Positions 36,584 to 46,208 of a stretch of DNA of 64,000 bases are shown here, in pieces (position 1 is the stretch's first letter; each line of letters starts with the position of its first letter). The stretch lies in contig NZ_CP073696.1 of assembly GCF_025264645.1 (NCBI RefSeq), forward strand, positions 2,480,001-2,544,000, read 5' to 3'. Origin of the DNA: Edaphobacter lichenicola. GTDB lineage: Bacteria; Acidobacteriota; Terriglobia; Terriglobales; Acidobacteriaceae. A model generated the notes under the pieces. It was not told where the DNA came from and did no database searches. It was given only the letters and a program-made list of their open reading frames with translations. The translations under genes and the position numbers were made by a program.

Positions 36584-37786
36584 CTATTGAGAGCCGCCGT
36601 CAGCAGTGCCTCCGCCTAAGCTCCACGGAGACAGCGTCAACGACCCCGAACCACTGGGCGCCGCTGCAAGAATTGGTTCTACTCCGGAGAGCAAAGTCAC
36701 TGCCGTCACGCCGTTGCTGGCTGCGTCTGACTGCGATCCAACGATCATCACGGCCTCTCCCACCTTCAGATCTGCGATCGTCTGGCTTGGCAACCTGCTC
36801 ACGAACTGCGAAAGATCAGCTCCTGCCGAACGTCCCGAGCCCCCCGGTCGTTCTCCGCCTGCTGCATTGCTTGCGGGAGCCGGTGTGCCGCCTCCGCCAC
36901 TCCCACCGGCAGCAGCGTTCCTTGCTCGGGCCGCAAATCTCGCCGCAGCCTCAGGCGGCAGGGAACGCACGCTCGAGTTCGCGGTGATCGTTACCGTGAC
37001 CGTCTTCTTTGTCGCTAGATCCTTCAGTGTCAGCGTCCCACTTCCCACATCAACCGTCGCGATCAACCCTGAGAGATTCTTGAACGATCCGCTCACAACC
37101 TCTTCGGCCTGGATCGACGTACCGTCATCAGACTTAGCCCCACGCACCCGAAGCTGGTCGCCTACCTGAATCTGCGCCAGCGTCCCCGGCTTCGCATCCT
37201 CAAACTTCACCGAATCCCCGGCATAACGTCGAAACCGTGTCCTGCTGGACGTATTCACCGTGAGCTTCTTTGCGCCAATCGATACCGTCAACGCGCCGCT
37301 GCCGGCATCGACAGCGCTTACGATGCCGCCTGTACCGCGCTTCTGCCAGTCAGCCTGCTCGGCCTCATGTTTCTGCGCTATATCTCCCGATTTCATCAAG
37401 ATCACGCGCGACGCCGCAAAAGCACCCGCCGAGTCGCCAGCCTTTCCGCTCACCAACACACGATCGCCGGCCGCAATATTTGCCAGCGTGATCGTCTGGG
37501 CCGTCTTCAAATCAGTACTACCCGGCGCCAACTGCAGAACGCGTGCTCCGTCTGCCACACTCACGGCGACCTCTTGCCCCGCATCGGTCGTCAAAGTCAG
37601 TGTATTTCCAGAAACCGCCTTGACCGTACCGAGCTGACGTCCAGCCGCTGCCGGCGCGGCTGCAGGAGTCTGCGCCATTGCATTCGCGTTCACGGCAGGG
37701 ACATACAACGCAACCGTAATCAACGCACCAGCGAGCGTAGATCTTCGAAGTACACGAAATCTGCTCAACATCGATCTGCTCAACAT
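36584..37786 (-). CDS. Secreted DUF5666-repeat protein
   Basis: The 400-residue protein has a signal peptide (VLRRSTLAGALITVALYVPA) and at least three repeats of the DUF5666 style: QLGTVKAVSGNTLTLTTDAG, GGIVSAVDAGSGALTVSIG and SGLIATVDVGSGTLTLKDL. A Gly/Pro/Ala-rich linker follows near residue 300. DUF5666 proteins are periplasmic or secreted with unknown function. ATG 37786 has GAGGAGG upstream, better than the longer frame to 37876. It precedes the TonB receptor gene and is probably cotranscribed, so they may act together at the envelope. Confidence 0.83.
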   Translation of the reverse strand: MLSRSMLSRFRVLRRSTLAGALITVALYVPAVNANAMAQTPAAAPAAAGRQLGTVKAVSGNTLTLTTDAGQEVAVSVADGARVLQLAPGSTDLKTAQTITLANIAAGDRVLVSGKAGDSAGAFAASRVILMKSGDIAQKHEAEQADWQKRGTGGIVSAVDAGSGALTVSIGAKKLTVNTSSRTRFRRYAGDSVKFEDAKPGTLAQIQVGDQLRVRGAKSDDGTSIQAEEVVSGSFKNLSGLIATVDVGSGTLTLKDLATKKTVTVTITANSSVRSLPPEAAARFAARARNAAAGGSGGGGTPAPASNAAGGERPGGSGRSAGADLSQFVSRLPSQTIADLKVGEAVMIVGSQSDAASNGVTAVTLLSGVEPILAAAPSGSGSLTLSPWSLGGGTADGGSQ

Positions 37787-38176
37787 CCGTCTTCCTCCTC
37801 GAAATTCACGCGATTCTGTTAGTCGCTTTGGATTCACATACCAAAGTCGCTGGTCTCTATGCAGACGAGCGAGCACACCAAAAGTTTCCTTTGGAAACGA
37901 CGTTCGTATTGAACATGCGCTTCTCGAACCAGCGCCAGCCGCTACGAAAGTGCATGCAACACCATCGTCCTCATCGAGAAGCGAACATCACCCCATCGCC
38001 GTTGCCTCTGACTGTAGTTCCAGCCACCACCGCAACCGTGAATCCATCAGGGGATGTTCAGCTGTGATTCGCTTATGCAACGCAATCCAAGTGCAAGCGC
38101 TGAGGGGGGAGGAGCGACGAAAGCCCAACGGCATGGTACAGACTTCCCTTTAACTAATTGATCCGATTAGGAAATA
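37787..38176. other. Intergenic stretch without recognised features
   Basis: About 390 bases between the divergent-tail ends of the DUF5666 gene and treZ. It presumably holds the promoter of the DUF5666-TonB operon and the end of the trehalose operon. I see no convincing terminator, repeat or small gene. Confidence 0.5.
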
Positions 38177-39937
38177 CTACACAACCGGTCGATTCTCTTC
38201 ACCTGAAAGAATCGCGAGACTATCCGATGGCAACAAAACCTTACCTCCCCTGGCTTCAATCCCCACCCGCGACGCCAGTATCAGAGCAAACTTGGCGGGA
38301 TTCTCAAGCTCCACCGCACCTGGACCGAGATTACACATCACCGCGACCGAACCACGTTCCATCACCAGCCAGCGCGTTCTCTCATCGAACTTCACCTTCA
38401 CCTGACCCGGCCGCCCATCGTTCAGCGAAACAGACGTACGGCGCAAACGAATCAAACTCCGATACCAGGTCAACATCTCCTCATGGCAGCCCTCATGTAT
38501 TTCGTTCCATTTCAGCTTCGACCGCAGAAAGGTCTCCACATCTTCCGGATCCGGAATGTCCTCCGGCGCCCACCCAAACGCAGCGAACTCCCCGCGCCGT
38601 CCAGCCTTCACGGCCTTGGCCATCTCCGGATCTTCGTGGTCTGCAAAATATTGAAACGGTGTTGAGGCCGCATACTCCTCGCCCTGAAAGATCATCGGAA
38701 CAAACGGTGCGGTCAGCACAACTCCCGCCGCTACCTTTGCACGCTCCATCCCAACCGTTTGGTCCACTCTGTCTCCAACTGCTCGATTTCCGACCTGATC
38801 GTGATTTTGGATATATCCCAGAAACAGGTGCGGCGAAAGATTATCGGCGGCCCTCCCATGAGAACGCCTCCGATACGTTGAATACGTCCCATCCTGCACA
38901 AAGTTGTTCGTCAGCGACTTCGCCAATTTCTCGAACGTTCCGAAATCCGAGTAGTAGCCCTTCCCTTGGCCCTCCGACGTGAGCACAGTGAACAGTGCAT
39001 GATGAAAGTCATCGCTCCACTGCGCATCCATGCCATAACCGCCATCCTCCGTGGGTGTTACCACTCTGGGATCGTTCAAATCACTCTCAGCAATCAGCAC
39101 CAGCCGCCGTCCTAGCTCTGCCGACAACGCTTTCACTTCTGCCGATAATTGCTCCATGAAGTGAACCGCGGACCGATCAATATATTCATGCACTGCATCC
39201 AGTCGCAACCCGTCGATGTGATAGTCCCTCATCCACATCAGCGCGTTATCGCAGAAGAATCTGCGCACCTCATCGCTTCCCTCACCTTCAAAGTTGATCG
39301 CGCCGCCCCACGGAGTGTGGTGTCGTTCCGTAAGGTACGGTCCATACTTGCCGCTGTAGTTTCCCACCGGCCCAAAATGGTTGTAGACCACATCCAACAG
39401 CACAGCCAGTCCACGCGCGTGGCAGGCATCCACCAACCGCTTCAACCCATCCGGCCCACCATACTGCTCCGTCACCGCAAACAGCGCGGCGCCGTCGTAC
39501 CCCCATCCCTGCCCACCAGGAAACGCCGCGACCGGCATCAACTCAACATGCGTAATCCCAAGCTCCACCAGATATTCAAGCCGTTCAATCATGGAATCGA
39601 ACGTCCCGTGCGGCGTAAAGGTGCCGACATGCGACTCATAGATCACCGCAGAGGAAAGCGGCGGTGCGTCCCAACCGCGATCCGTCCACACAAACGCCGA
39701 TTGGTCATAGACCCGCGACGGTCCATGGACTCCATGTGGTTGCCACAGCGACCTGGGATCCGGCCACGCCTTTGGATCATCCTCCAACACAAATCCGTAG
39801 TCAGTCCCTGGTCCTGCCTCCTGCACCGAGACACGCCAGCATCCACGATCACCCTCGCGGCTCATCGGATACGTGCGTTCTCCAATCTTCACAGCAACCC
39901 ACTGTGCCTTTGGTGCCCAAACTCCAAAATCGTGCAT
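38177..39937 (-). CDS. treZ: Malto-oligosyltrehalose trehalohydrolase
   Basis: The 586-residue protein has an N-terminal CBM48-like domain (FGVWAPKAQWVAVKIG) and a GH13 barrel: VYNHFGPVGNYSGKYGPYL, HIDGLRLDAVHEYID (nucleophile Asp), LVLIAESDLNDPRV (acid Glu) and YIQNHDQVGNRAVGDR. It releases trehalose from maltooligosyl-trehalose, the TreY product. The gene follows treY by 5 bases on the same strand. Length and motif order are normal for TreZ. The start MHDFGVWAPK is the family start. Confidence 0.95.
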   Translation of the reverse strand: MHDFGVWAPKAQWVAVKIGERTYPMSREGDRGCWRVSVQEAGPGTDYGFVLEDDPKAWPDPRSLWQPHGVHGPSRVYDQSAFVWTDRGWDAPPLSSAVIYESHVGTFTPHGTFDSMIERLEYLVELGITHVELMPVAAFPGGQGWGYDGAALFAVTEQYGGPDGLKRLVDACHARGLAVLLDVVYNHFGPVGNYSGKYGPYLTERHHTPWGGAINFEGEGSDEVRRFFCDNALMWMRDYHIDGLRLDAVHEYIDRSAVHFMEQLSAEVKALSAELGRRLVLIAESDLNDPRVVTPTEDGGYGMDAQWSDDFHHALFTVLTSEGQGKGYYSDFGTFEKLAKSLTNNFVQDGTYSTYRRRSHGRAADNLSPHLFLGYIQNHDQVGNRAVGDRVDQTVGMERAKVAAGVVLTAPFVPMIFQGEEYAASTPFQYFADHEDPEMAKAVKAGRRGEFAAFGWAPEDIPDPEDVETFLRSKLKWNEIHEGCHEEMLTWYRSLIRLRRTSVSLNDGRPGQVKVKFDERTRWLVMERGSVAVMCNLGPGAVELENPAKFALILASRVGIEARGGKVLLPSDSLAILSGEENRPVV

Positions 39938-39942
39938 ATCGA

Positions 39943-42630
39943 TTACTCCCCCACGCCTTCGCGCACTAGAAGCGCTACCGGAAAATCCTTCAGCAGTCCC
40001 TTAATCCCCACTTCGCCACCGTCGATCATTGCGCCAGTCAGGCGATTCCTCCACCGGCCCTCCGGCAACGTAACTAGTGTGTCCTTCCACACACCAGCGA
40101 GCTTCATCGTTAGCCTCGGCACCACCGTAATCACGTCTTCGCCACGTAAATAGGCAATCACGTGGTCATACTTCGCTCCGTCCACCATCAGCGGAATATA
40201 GTCGGCATCCGCTCCAAACCACTCCGGTCTCTCGCGCCTCAATTCAAGCGCCTTATGAATCGTCCACATCTTCGGCAGACCCTCGTCAGCTCTTGTCATC
40301 ACCTTAATCGCGATGTCATCTCCACTCATCTGTTTCAGCTCGGCCAACAGCCGCCGCCGCAAATGATAGTCAACCGGTCTCCGGTTATCGGGATCAACCA
40401 AACTCAGATCCCACAGCTCCGTTCCCTGGTAAAGATCAGGCACGCCCGGCCCCGTATACTTCAGCAGTGTCTGCGCCAGCGAGTTCACGCGGCCAGCATC
40501 GACAATCCGATCGACAAACTGTTGCAACTCTCGTAGAAAAGGCGCGTAGTTATACGTAAATTCGATGAAGAGAGTCAGCGCATCTTCGAACTCCTTATTG
40601 TTCGCCACCCAGCTCGTCTGCTGCTTCGCCTCACGAACAGCCTTCAGCATGTAAGCCTTCGCACGCTCCATCGGCAACGGCCACGCGCCAATCAATGTCT
40701 GGTAGTAGAGATACTCCGTGTTGCGATCCGGCATCGGATCCGAATCAGGCTTGCGCGCTCGAAACGCATTATTCATTCGCGACCATCGTTGCACCGCCGA
40801 ACCAAAACGCCCTGGAATCTCCGACAATACCGCCAGCCGCGCCCTCACATCCTCACTACGCTTCGTGTCGTGTGTCGACAGCGTCGTCATCGTCGAAGGG
40901 TGCGTCTCATGCATCTTTCCGCAGTACGAATGAAACTCTTCGACGCTCACTCCATCCCGTCCGGGATCACTCCCCACTTCGTTCATTCCCGTCAGCCGGT
41001 TGAAGCAGTAGAACGCCGTATCCTCCACTCCCTTCGCCATCACCGGTCCCGTGAACTGCTGAAACCGCAATAAGAATTCGCTCTCCAGCTTGCCCTTCAC
41101 CTCCATGGTCAGCACATCGCGAAGAAAGTCGAAGAGCCCACCATCAATATCCTGCCGCTTCTCCTTCGCGCACTCCGCCGCCTGCGTGATGTACTCCCTA
41201 TCTTCATCGGTAATCTCGTCGCGCTCCGGCACGACGTAAGTCCGATAGATCGAAAAGCAAGCCGCCACCTCACGAATCGCCCGGCGCACCTCAGCTCTCG
41301 TGTAGTCCCGACGGTCACGATTCGCCTCGCATATCTCGACAAAGATCGAAGTCAACCGATTCACGTCGCTCCCCAGAGCCTCCTGCGAAACGTTGATCTT
41401 CTTCTCATGGGCGATCGCATGAAAATCGGTAGGTTGCCCTGTAAATTCGCCGTAGATTGTCTGCAACTCCATCATGCCGTCCGGCGCTACCAGCACTCCT
41501 GCAGCGACGTTCAGGAAGTCGTATCCACTCGTTCCCTGAATCGGCCACTCCTCACGCAGAAACTCTCCCGGCTCGAGAATCTTCTCCCCGATCAACCACG
41601 CATCCGGCGCGCGTTCGCGCAGCCGTTTGAAGTACTCCAATGGATCACGCAATCCATCCGGATGATCGACCCGCACACCATCCAGCACCCCCCGCCTCAA
41701 CCAATCCAGTATCAGCGCATGCGTCTCTTCAAACACATATTCGCGCTCAACACGCAGGCCGATCAGCGTATTCACGTCGAAGAATCGGCGATAGCTCAAC
41801 TGTTGATCCGCGGTCTTCCAGTAAGCCAGCCGATAACTCTGCTGATTCAAAAAATCATCCACCGCATCCAGATTGTCGTTCAACTCACTCACTGCCTGAT
41901 CCATCGCTTCGAAGATCCCAGGCTCTTCCGCGCACAGCCGCTCCAGCAAAGTGAACAGCACGACCTTGTCGCGGTGACGAGCGAGAATCGTACGACGATC
42001 GACATATTCCGGCGCCGGCAGCCGTCCGAACGACGCAGCAAGAAAACTCAGCGTATCCGATTTTGTATACTCTGCTGCTCGAGAAAGAATCACTGGCAAC
42101 GAAGGCGGCGAAACCGGCAGTGTCTGCCCAGAGCACTCCACCTGAAATTTAACTCCACGCCGCACCACCTTGATGCCGCCCGACTGCAAGACTCTCCCGT
42201 ACTGATCGCCAAGTATCGGTACCAGCACCTTGTCTCGCAGGCGCTCCTCCTGCGGCTGCCAGTCGATATCGAAGAACGAAGCGTACCGGCTCGACGTCCC
42301 ATTCTCCAACACATCCCACCAATACCGATTCTCTTTGCCGAGCGACATGTGGTTCGGAACAATGTCCAGCACCTGCCCCAGATCCGTCTCTCCCAGCTTC
42401 TTGCAAAATCGCTCGTGCGCCTCCGCTCCACCCAACTCTTCATTCACACGCTGATGATCGACAACATCGTACCCATGTGTACTTCCGGGTGCAGCCTGCA
42501 GGTAGGGCGAAGTATAAACATGCGAAACCCCGAGCGAGCGCAGATACTCGGCTATCTCCGCCGCGTCGTCAAATGTGAATTCTTTATGGAGTTGCAGCCT
42601 GTACGTCGAACATGGAATCCGTAGCATCAT
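39943..42630 (-). CDS. treY: Malto-oligosyltrehalose synthase
   Basis: The roughly 895-residue GH13 protein turns the reducing end of maltooligosaccharides into a trehalose unit. Motifs are PCSTYRLQLHKEFTFDDA at the start, YTSPYLQAAPGSTHGYDVVD, DIVPNHMSLGKENRYWWDVLE, LDGVRVDHPDGLRDPLEYF, WLIGEKILEPGE and TLSTHDTKRSEDVRARL. Length is within the usual TreY range. ATG 42630 is chosen, with ATG 42627 and TTG 42633 as near alternatives and no clear ribosome binding site. It sits between GH15 and treZ. The gap to the GH15 stop is 142 bases. Confidence 0.95.
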   Translation of the reverse strand: MMLRIPCSTYRLQLHKEFTFDDAAEIAEYLRSLGVSHVYTSPYLQAAPGSTHGYDVVDHQRVNEELGGAEAHERFCKKLGETDLGQVLDIVPNHMSLGKENRYWWDVLENGTSSRYASFFDIDWQPQEERLRDKVLVPILGDQYGRVLQSGGIKVVRRGVKFQVECSGQTLPVSPPSLPVILSRAAEYTKSDTLSFLAASFGRLPAPEYVDRRTILARHRDKVVLFTLLERLCAEEPGIFEAMDQAVSELNDNLDAVDDFLNQQSYRLAYWKTADQQLSYRRFFDVNTLIGLRVEREYVFEETHALILDWLRRGVLDGVRVDHPDGLRDPLEYFKRLRERAPDAWLIGEKILEPGEFLREEWPIQGTSGYDFLNVAAGVLVAPDGMMELQTIYGEFTGQPTDFHAIAHEKKINVSQEALGSDVNRLTSIFVEICEANRDRRDYTRAEVRRAIREVAACFSIYRTYVVPERDEITDEDREYITQAAECAKEKRQDIDGGLFDFLRDVLTMEVKGKLESEFLLRFQQFTGPVMAKGVEDTAFYCFNRLTGMNEVGSDPGRDGVSVEEFHSYCGKMHETHPSTMTTLSTHDTKRSEDVRARLAVLSEIPGRFGSAVQRWSRMNNAFRARKPDSDPMPDRNTEYLYYQTLIGAWPLPMERAKAYMLKAVREAKQQTSWVANNKEFEDALTLFIEFTYNYAPFLRELQQFVDRIVDAGRVNSLAQTLLKYTGPGVPDLYQGTELWDLSLVDPDNRRPVDYHLRRRLLAELKQMSGDDIAIKVMTRADEGLPKMWTIHKALELRRERPEWFGADADYIPLMVDGAKYDHVIAYLRGEDVITVVPRLTMKLAGVWKDTLVTLPEGRWRNRLTGAMIDGGEVGIKGLLKDFPVALLVREGVGE

Positions 42631-42772
42631 CAACCAATCGAAGATCGTGTTCAGGAAACAAGGCAGTAGCGAGAGTTACGCAAGCATCCAAAATTATTCA
42701 GGTAACGTGTTAGACACGCAGAACCTTCCGTTGGTTGCATCTGACTTATTTCACAGCATCTTAGCAATCGCT

Positions 42773-44674
42773 CTAACGGCTGCGGCCACTCGGTTTCCGC
42801 TTACCATCCCCGTTCGCGCGTTTCGAAGTGCGGCCAACAGGACGCGGTGCTTTTTTCCCTGACCCCGTCTCAGGAACCCACAACCCAATCATCACAAAAG
42901 CCGCCTGAAGCAACGCGATGTGTGACAAAGCCTGCGGAAAGTTTCCAACCATCCTCTTCGCGACGGGGTCATACTCTTCCGACAACAAGCCAACGTCATT
43001 GCGCAAAGCGAGCAACCGATCGAACATGACCCTCGCATCGTTCTTACGCCCGATAAGCCACAGACTCGTTACCATCCAGAAACTGCACGCAAGAAACGAG
43101 CCTTCGCCCCCACTCAGCCCATCATCCGTCTTCTTCGTGTCATATCGTTCGACGAATCCATTCTTCATCAATCGCTTCTCAATCGCCTCCACCGTCCCCA
43201 CAAATCGCGGATCATCCGGCGGCAAGAACCCTACCATCCCAATCCTTAGACACGAAGCATCGAGTTGCTTCGATCCATAGGACTGCACAAAACTGTTCAG
43301 CTTTTTATCGAATCCCTTCTTGCAAACCTCTCGGTGAATCATGTCGCGATTCTTCTTCCAGCGTTTTACATCGCCCTTACCGTCGTACTGTTCATGATGC
43401 TTAATGGCGCGGTCCAGCGCCAGCCACGCCATCACCTTCGAGTGCGTAAAATGTTCCGGACCGCCACGCGTCTCCCATATCCCTTCATCAGGATTTGGCC
43501 AGACTTTACAAAGGTGGTCGGTCAACGCCGCTTGCACCGAACTCGCCGACATTCGAATCTCATCCTCAGCCTCCGGCGTCCTCGACAGAGCCGCCGAGAC
43601 CTCGCCAAACACATCCAGTTGAAACTGATCGACTGCAGCGTTACCGACGCGTACCGGCTTCGAGTTCTCATATCCAGGCAGCCAGTCCACCTCCCATTCC
43701 ACCAACTGACGCTCGCCACATATCCCGTAGATCGTCTGTATCTGATCAGGCGCCCCTGCAATCGCTCGAAGCAGCCACTTACGCCACTCCACTGCCTCCT
43801 CCACATATCCGGCCTGCATCAGGATCAGCAAAGTGAACGCAGTATCGCGCAGCCAACAATAGCGGTAGTCCCAGTTGCGCTCACCGCCGATCCGCTCAGG
43901 CAGAGAGGTTGTCGCCGCCGCGACAATTCCTCCCGAAGGCTTATACGTCATCGCTTTTAACGTCATCAGCGACCGCTCGACCGCATCCGCGTAGGGACCT
44001 GTGTATTTGTTTTGGCTGCTCCACCGTCGCCAGAAACTCTGTGTCTCCGCAAGCGCTCGCTTTACCGATAGCACCTTCGGTGCCTTCTCCATCGACGAGG
44101 TATTCGTCAGCGTAAACGTCACATCCTCGCCCTCATGCACCGTGAAGTTGCTGCGCGTTGTCATTCCTTCACCACACAGCGGCGCATCAGTATGCAACGT
44201 AACCATGTTGGAGCCTGCAATAGCCCGTAACCCACCATCGGTCTTTGTCACCCACGGAACGGTTCTCCCGTAGTCAAAGCGGATCGCAAGGTCCATCTGC
44301 ATCGCAACCCTGCCGCGAATCCCACGCACAATCCTCACAACATGCGAGTGCTTCTCTCGCTGCGGCATAAAGTCGATCAGGCAGACCTCTCCCTCCCGCG
44401 TCTCGAAGGTCGTCCGCACAATAAGAGTCTGCCCCTCGTACTCTCGCCTCACTGCCTTTACTTTGCCCTTCGGGAATATCTGCCAAAATCCGTGATCGCG
44501 CGTTCCCAGCAGCGCAGCAAAGCAGGCAGGCGACGAAAAAGATGGCCAGCACAACCAGTCGATCGACCCTTCTCGAGAGATTAAAGCCGCTGTTTCGCAG
44601 TCTCCAATCAGGCTGTAGTCTTCAATCCGCGAACCATGCAATGCTCTCGAACTCTTCCGCTTCGACTCCGTCAC
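42773..44674 (-). CDS. GH15 family glycoside hydrolase (glucoamylase- or trehalase-like)
   Basis: The 633-residue protein matches the bacterial GH15 pattern: IEDYSLIGDCETAALISREG and DWLCWPSFSSPACF at the N-terminal super-sandwich domain, GGERNWDYRYCWLRDTAFTL in the alpha barrel, and LLSEEYDPVAKRMVGNFPQAL near the C-terminus with a catalytic Glu. Actinobacterial relatives include trehalases, and the trehalose cluster makes that plausible, but a glucoamylase acting on maltooligosaccharides is equally likely from the sequence. It lies upstream of treY on the same strand. No signal peptide is seen, so it is probably cytosolic. Confidence 0.86.
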   Translation of the reverse strand: MTESKRKSSRALHGSRIEDYSLIGDCETAALISREGSIDWLCWPSFSSPACFAALLGTRDHGFWQIFPKGKVKAVRREYEGQTLIVRTTFETREGEVCLIDFMPQREKHSHVVRIVRGIRGRVAMQMDLAIRFDYGRTVPWVTKTDGGLRAIAGSNMVTLHTDAPLCGEGMTTRSNFTVHEGEDVTFTLTNTSSMEKAPKVLSVKRALAETQSFWRRWSSQNKYTGPYADAVERSLMTLKAMTYKPSGGIVAAATTSLPERIGGERNWDYRYCWLRDTAFTLLILMQAGYVEEAVEWRKWLLRAIAGAPDQIQTIYGICGERQLVEWEVDWLPGYENSKPVRVGNAAVDQFQLDVFGEVSAALSRTPEAEDEIRMSASSVQAALTDHLCKVWPNPDEGIWETRGGPEHFTHSKVMAWLALDRAIKHHEQYDGKGDVKRWKKNRDMIHREVCKKGFDKKLNSFVQSYGSKQLDASCLRIGMVGFLPPDDPRFVGTVEAIEKRLMKNGFVERYDTKKTDDGLSGGEGSFLACSFWMVTSLWLIGRKNDARVMFDRLLALRNDVGLLSEEYDPVAKRMVGNFPQALSHIALLQAAFVMIGLWVPETGSGKKAPRPVGRTSKRANGDGKRKPSGRSR

Positions 44675-44950
44675 GCAACCCTCCTCAAACTTGCATTTAC
44701 CCTGCCAGCAACCACATACACCAAACTGCGCATCTCTTCTATGAGCAACAAACTATATAAGATGCAACCAACGGCAAATACATACGAAACAAACCTGCGC
44801 ACTCTCCAACCCAGATCGTTCCCTCTCGCAAGTCCCGAGGATCAGCAGTACACTCACCGCAGGACGATCTCTGGCACGCAGAAGGAATAACAAGCCGATG
44901 TCCAAATTTTGAGCCACCGCTAACCAAACAAAGAAAGTCCTAATCGCACG

Positions 44951-46147
44951 ATGGCCTCCGCTCAGACAAATACCGACCTCATCTCGAAAGCCCCCGCCAC
45001 TGCCAGCGGCAGCACACTCGTCAGCCTCGTCTCTCTGCCTCAGGAGGCCTTCGAGGCTACGCTATCGAACCTCGCCCTCGCCTTCCCAAACGAGGTCGTC
45101 CTCGTCGCCACACCTGATACCGCGCCTCAACTCTCAGCAGATAGCCCCTTACGCCTCATCCCCTACACGCCCACCGCAGTCTCCTCCACCCCATGGATTC
45201 AAACGGCAGCGGACTACCTCAACGCATTCAAACTCGCCCAAGACAATCAAGCTACCTCCTGCGTCCTCCTCGGTGCCGAATCCCAATCCCTCCAGCCCGA
45301 AGCCATCCGCGCCCTCGCCAGGTCTGCCCTCACCACCGATCTCACCGTAGCTCACTACGACACCGGCCCACGCGAAGGCCTCGTCAACTCCGCAATCCTT
45401 TATCCCGTCACTCGCGCCCTCTTCGGTACGCGCCCCCGCTTCCCTCTCCCCATCGACATCGGCCTCTCCCTGCGCATGGCAAACCGACTTGCCGCCGTCG
45501 CACAGCGTTACACCGCTACCTCATCCGACGACGCATTCATCTGGCCGCTCAGCGAAGCCGCCACTGCCAACTTCACCGTCACCGAAGTCATCATCGGCCA
45601 TCGCACACTCCCTCAGCCCGTCGCACCCGATCTCAACAGCCTTCTCGCCCAGATCCTCAGCTCTCTCTTCGCTGACATCGACGCCAAGGCCAGCTTCTGG
45701 CAGCGCGCTCGCGGCACACAGGCCCCGCAACCCATCCCGCCAACCTCCCCTGTCGCCGAGACCCCCGATACGGCCTCCATGCTCGACGCCTTCCGTCTCG
45801 CCTACACCAACCTCCACGAGATCTGGTCCCTCGTTCTGCCGCCCAACTCGCTCCTTGGGCTCAAAAAGCTCTCCGTCATGCACCCGGAGAACTTCCGCAT
45901 GCCCGATAACCTCTGGGCCCGCATCGTCTACGATTTCATTTTGGCCTACCGTCTCCGCACCATCAACCGCGGACACCTCCTCGGCGCGCTCACCCCGCTC
46001 TACCTTGCCTGGGTCGCCTCTCATCTCACCCTCATCAGCACCGGCATCGCGCCCGAAAAGCACATTCAGGATCTGGCATCTGCCTTCGAAACCGACAAAC
46101 CCTATCTCGTTTCACGCTGGCGCTGGCCCGACCGCTTCAATCCATAA
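44951..46147 (+). CDS. Glycosyltransferase-like protein without DxD
   Basis: The 398-residue protein resembles GT2/GT78-type enzymes such as mannosylglycerate synthase and glucosyl-3-phosphoglycerate synthase over SAILYPVTRALFGTRPRFPLP. Relatives read YPLTRALYGRR.RQPIGG there. Further matches are a short Rossmann-like start (TLVSLVSLPQEAF...PNEVVLVATPD) and a C-terminal LLGALTPLYLAWVASHL helix. The DxD metal motif expected after the first half is missing: the position reads LLGAESQSLQPEAIRALAR. Catalytic activity is therefore doubtful. It is divergent from the trehalose genes and followed after 61 bases by a channel-like protein. Confidence 0.7.
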   Translation: MASAQTNTDLISKAPATASGSTLVSLVSLPQEAFEATLSNLALAFPNEVVLVATPDTAPQLSADSPLRLIPYTPTAVSSTPWIQTAADYLNAFKLAQDNQATSCVLLGAESQSLQPEAIRALARSALTTDLTVAHYDTGPREGLVNSAILYPVTRALFGTRPRFPLPIDIGLSLRMANRLAAVAQRYTATSSDDAFIWPLSEAATANFTVTEVIIGHRTLPQPVAPDLNSLLAQILSSLFADIDAKASFWQRARGTQAPQPIPPTSPVAETPDTASMLDAFRLAYTNLHEIWSLVLPPNSLLGLKKLSVMHPENFRMPDNLWARIVYDFILAYRLRTINRGHLLGALTPLYLAWVASHLTLISTGIAPEKHIQDLASAFETDKPYLVSRWRWPDRFNP

Positions 46148-46208
46148 CAACAAGCGGCAACCGAAGCAAAAAACAAACGGCCGGCAACACCCGTAAGGAG
46201 ACCCTCTC

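Noticed and set aside
41407..42624. 405-residue plus-strand open frame
   Set aside because: Antisense to treY; amino-acid composition is skewed as in a shadow frame.
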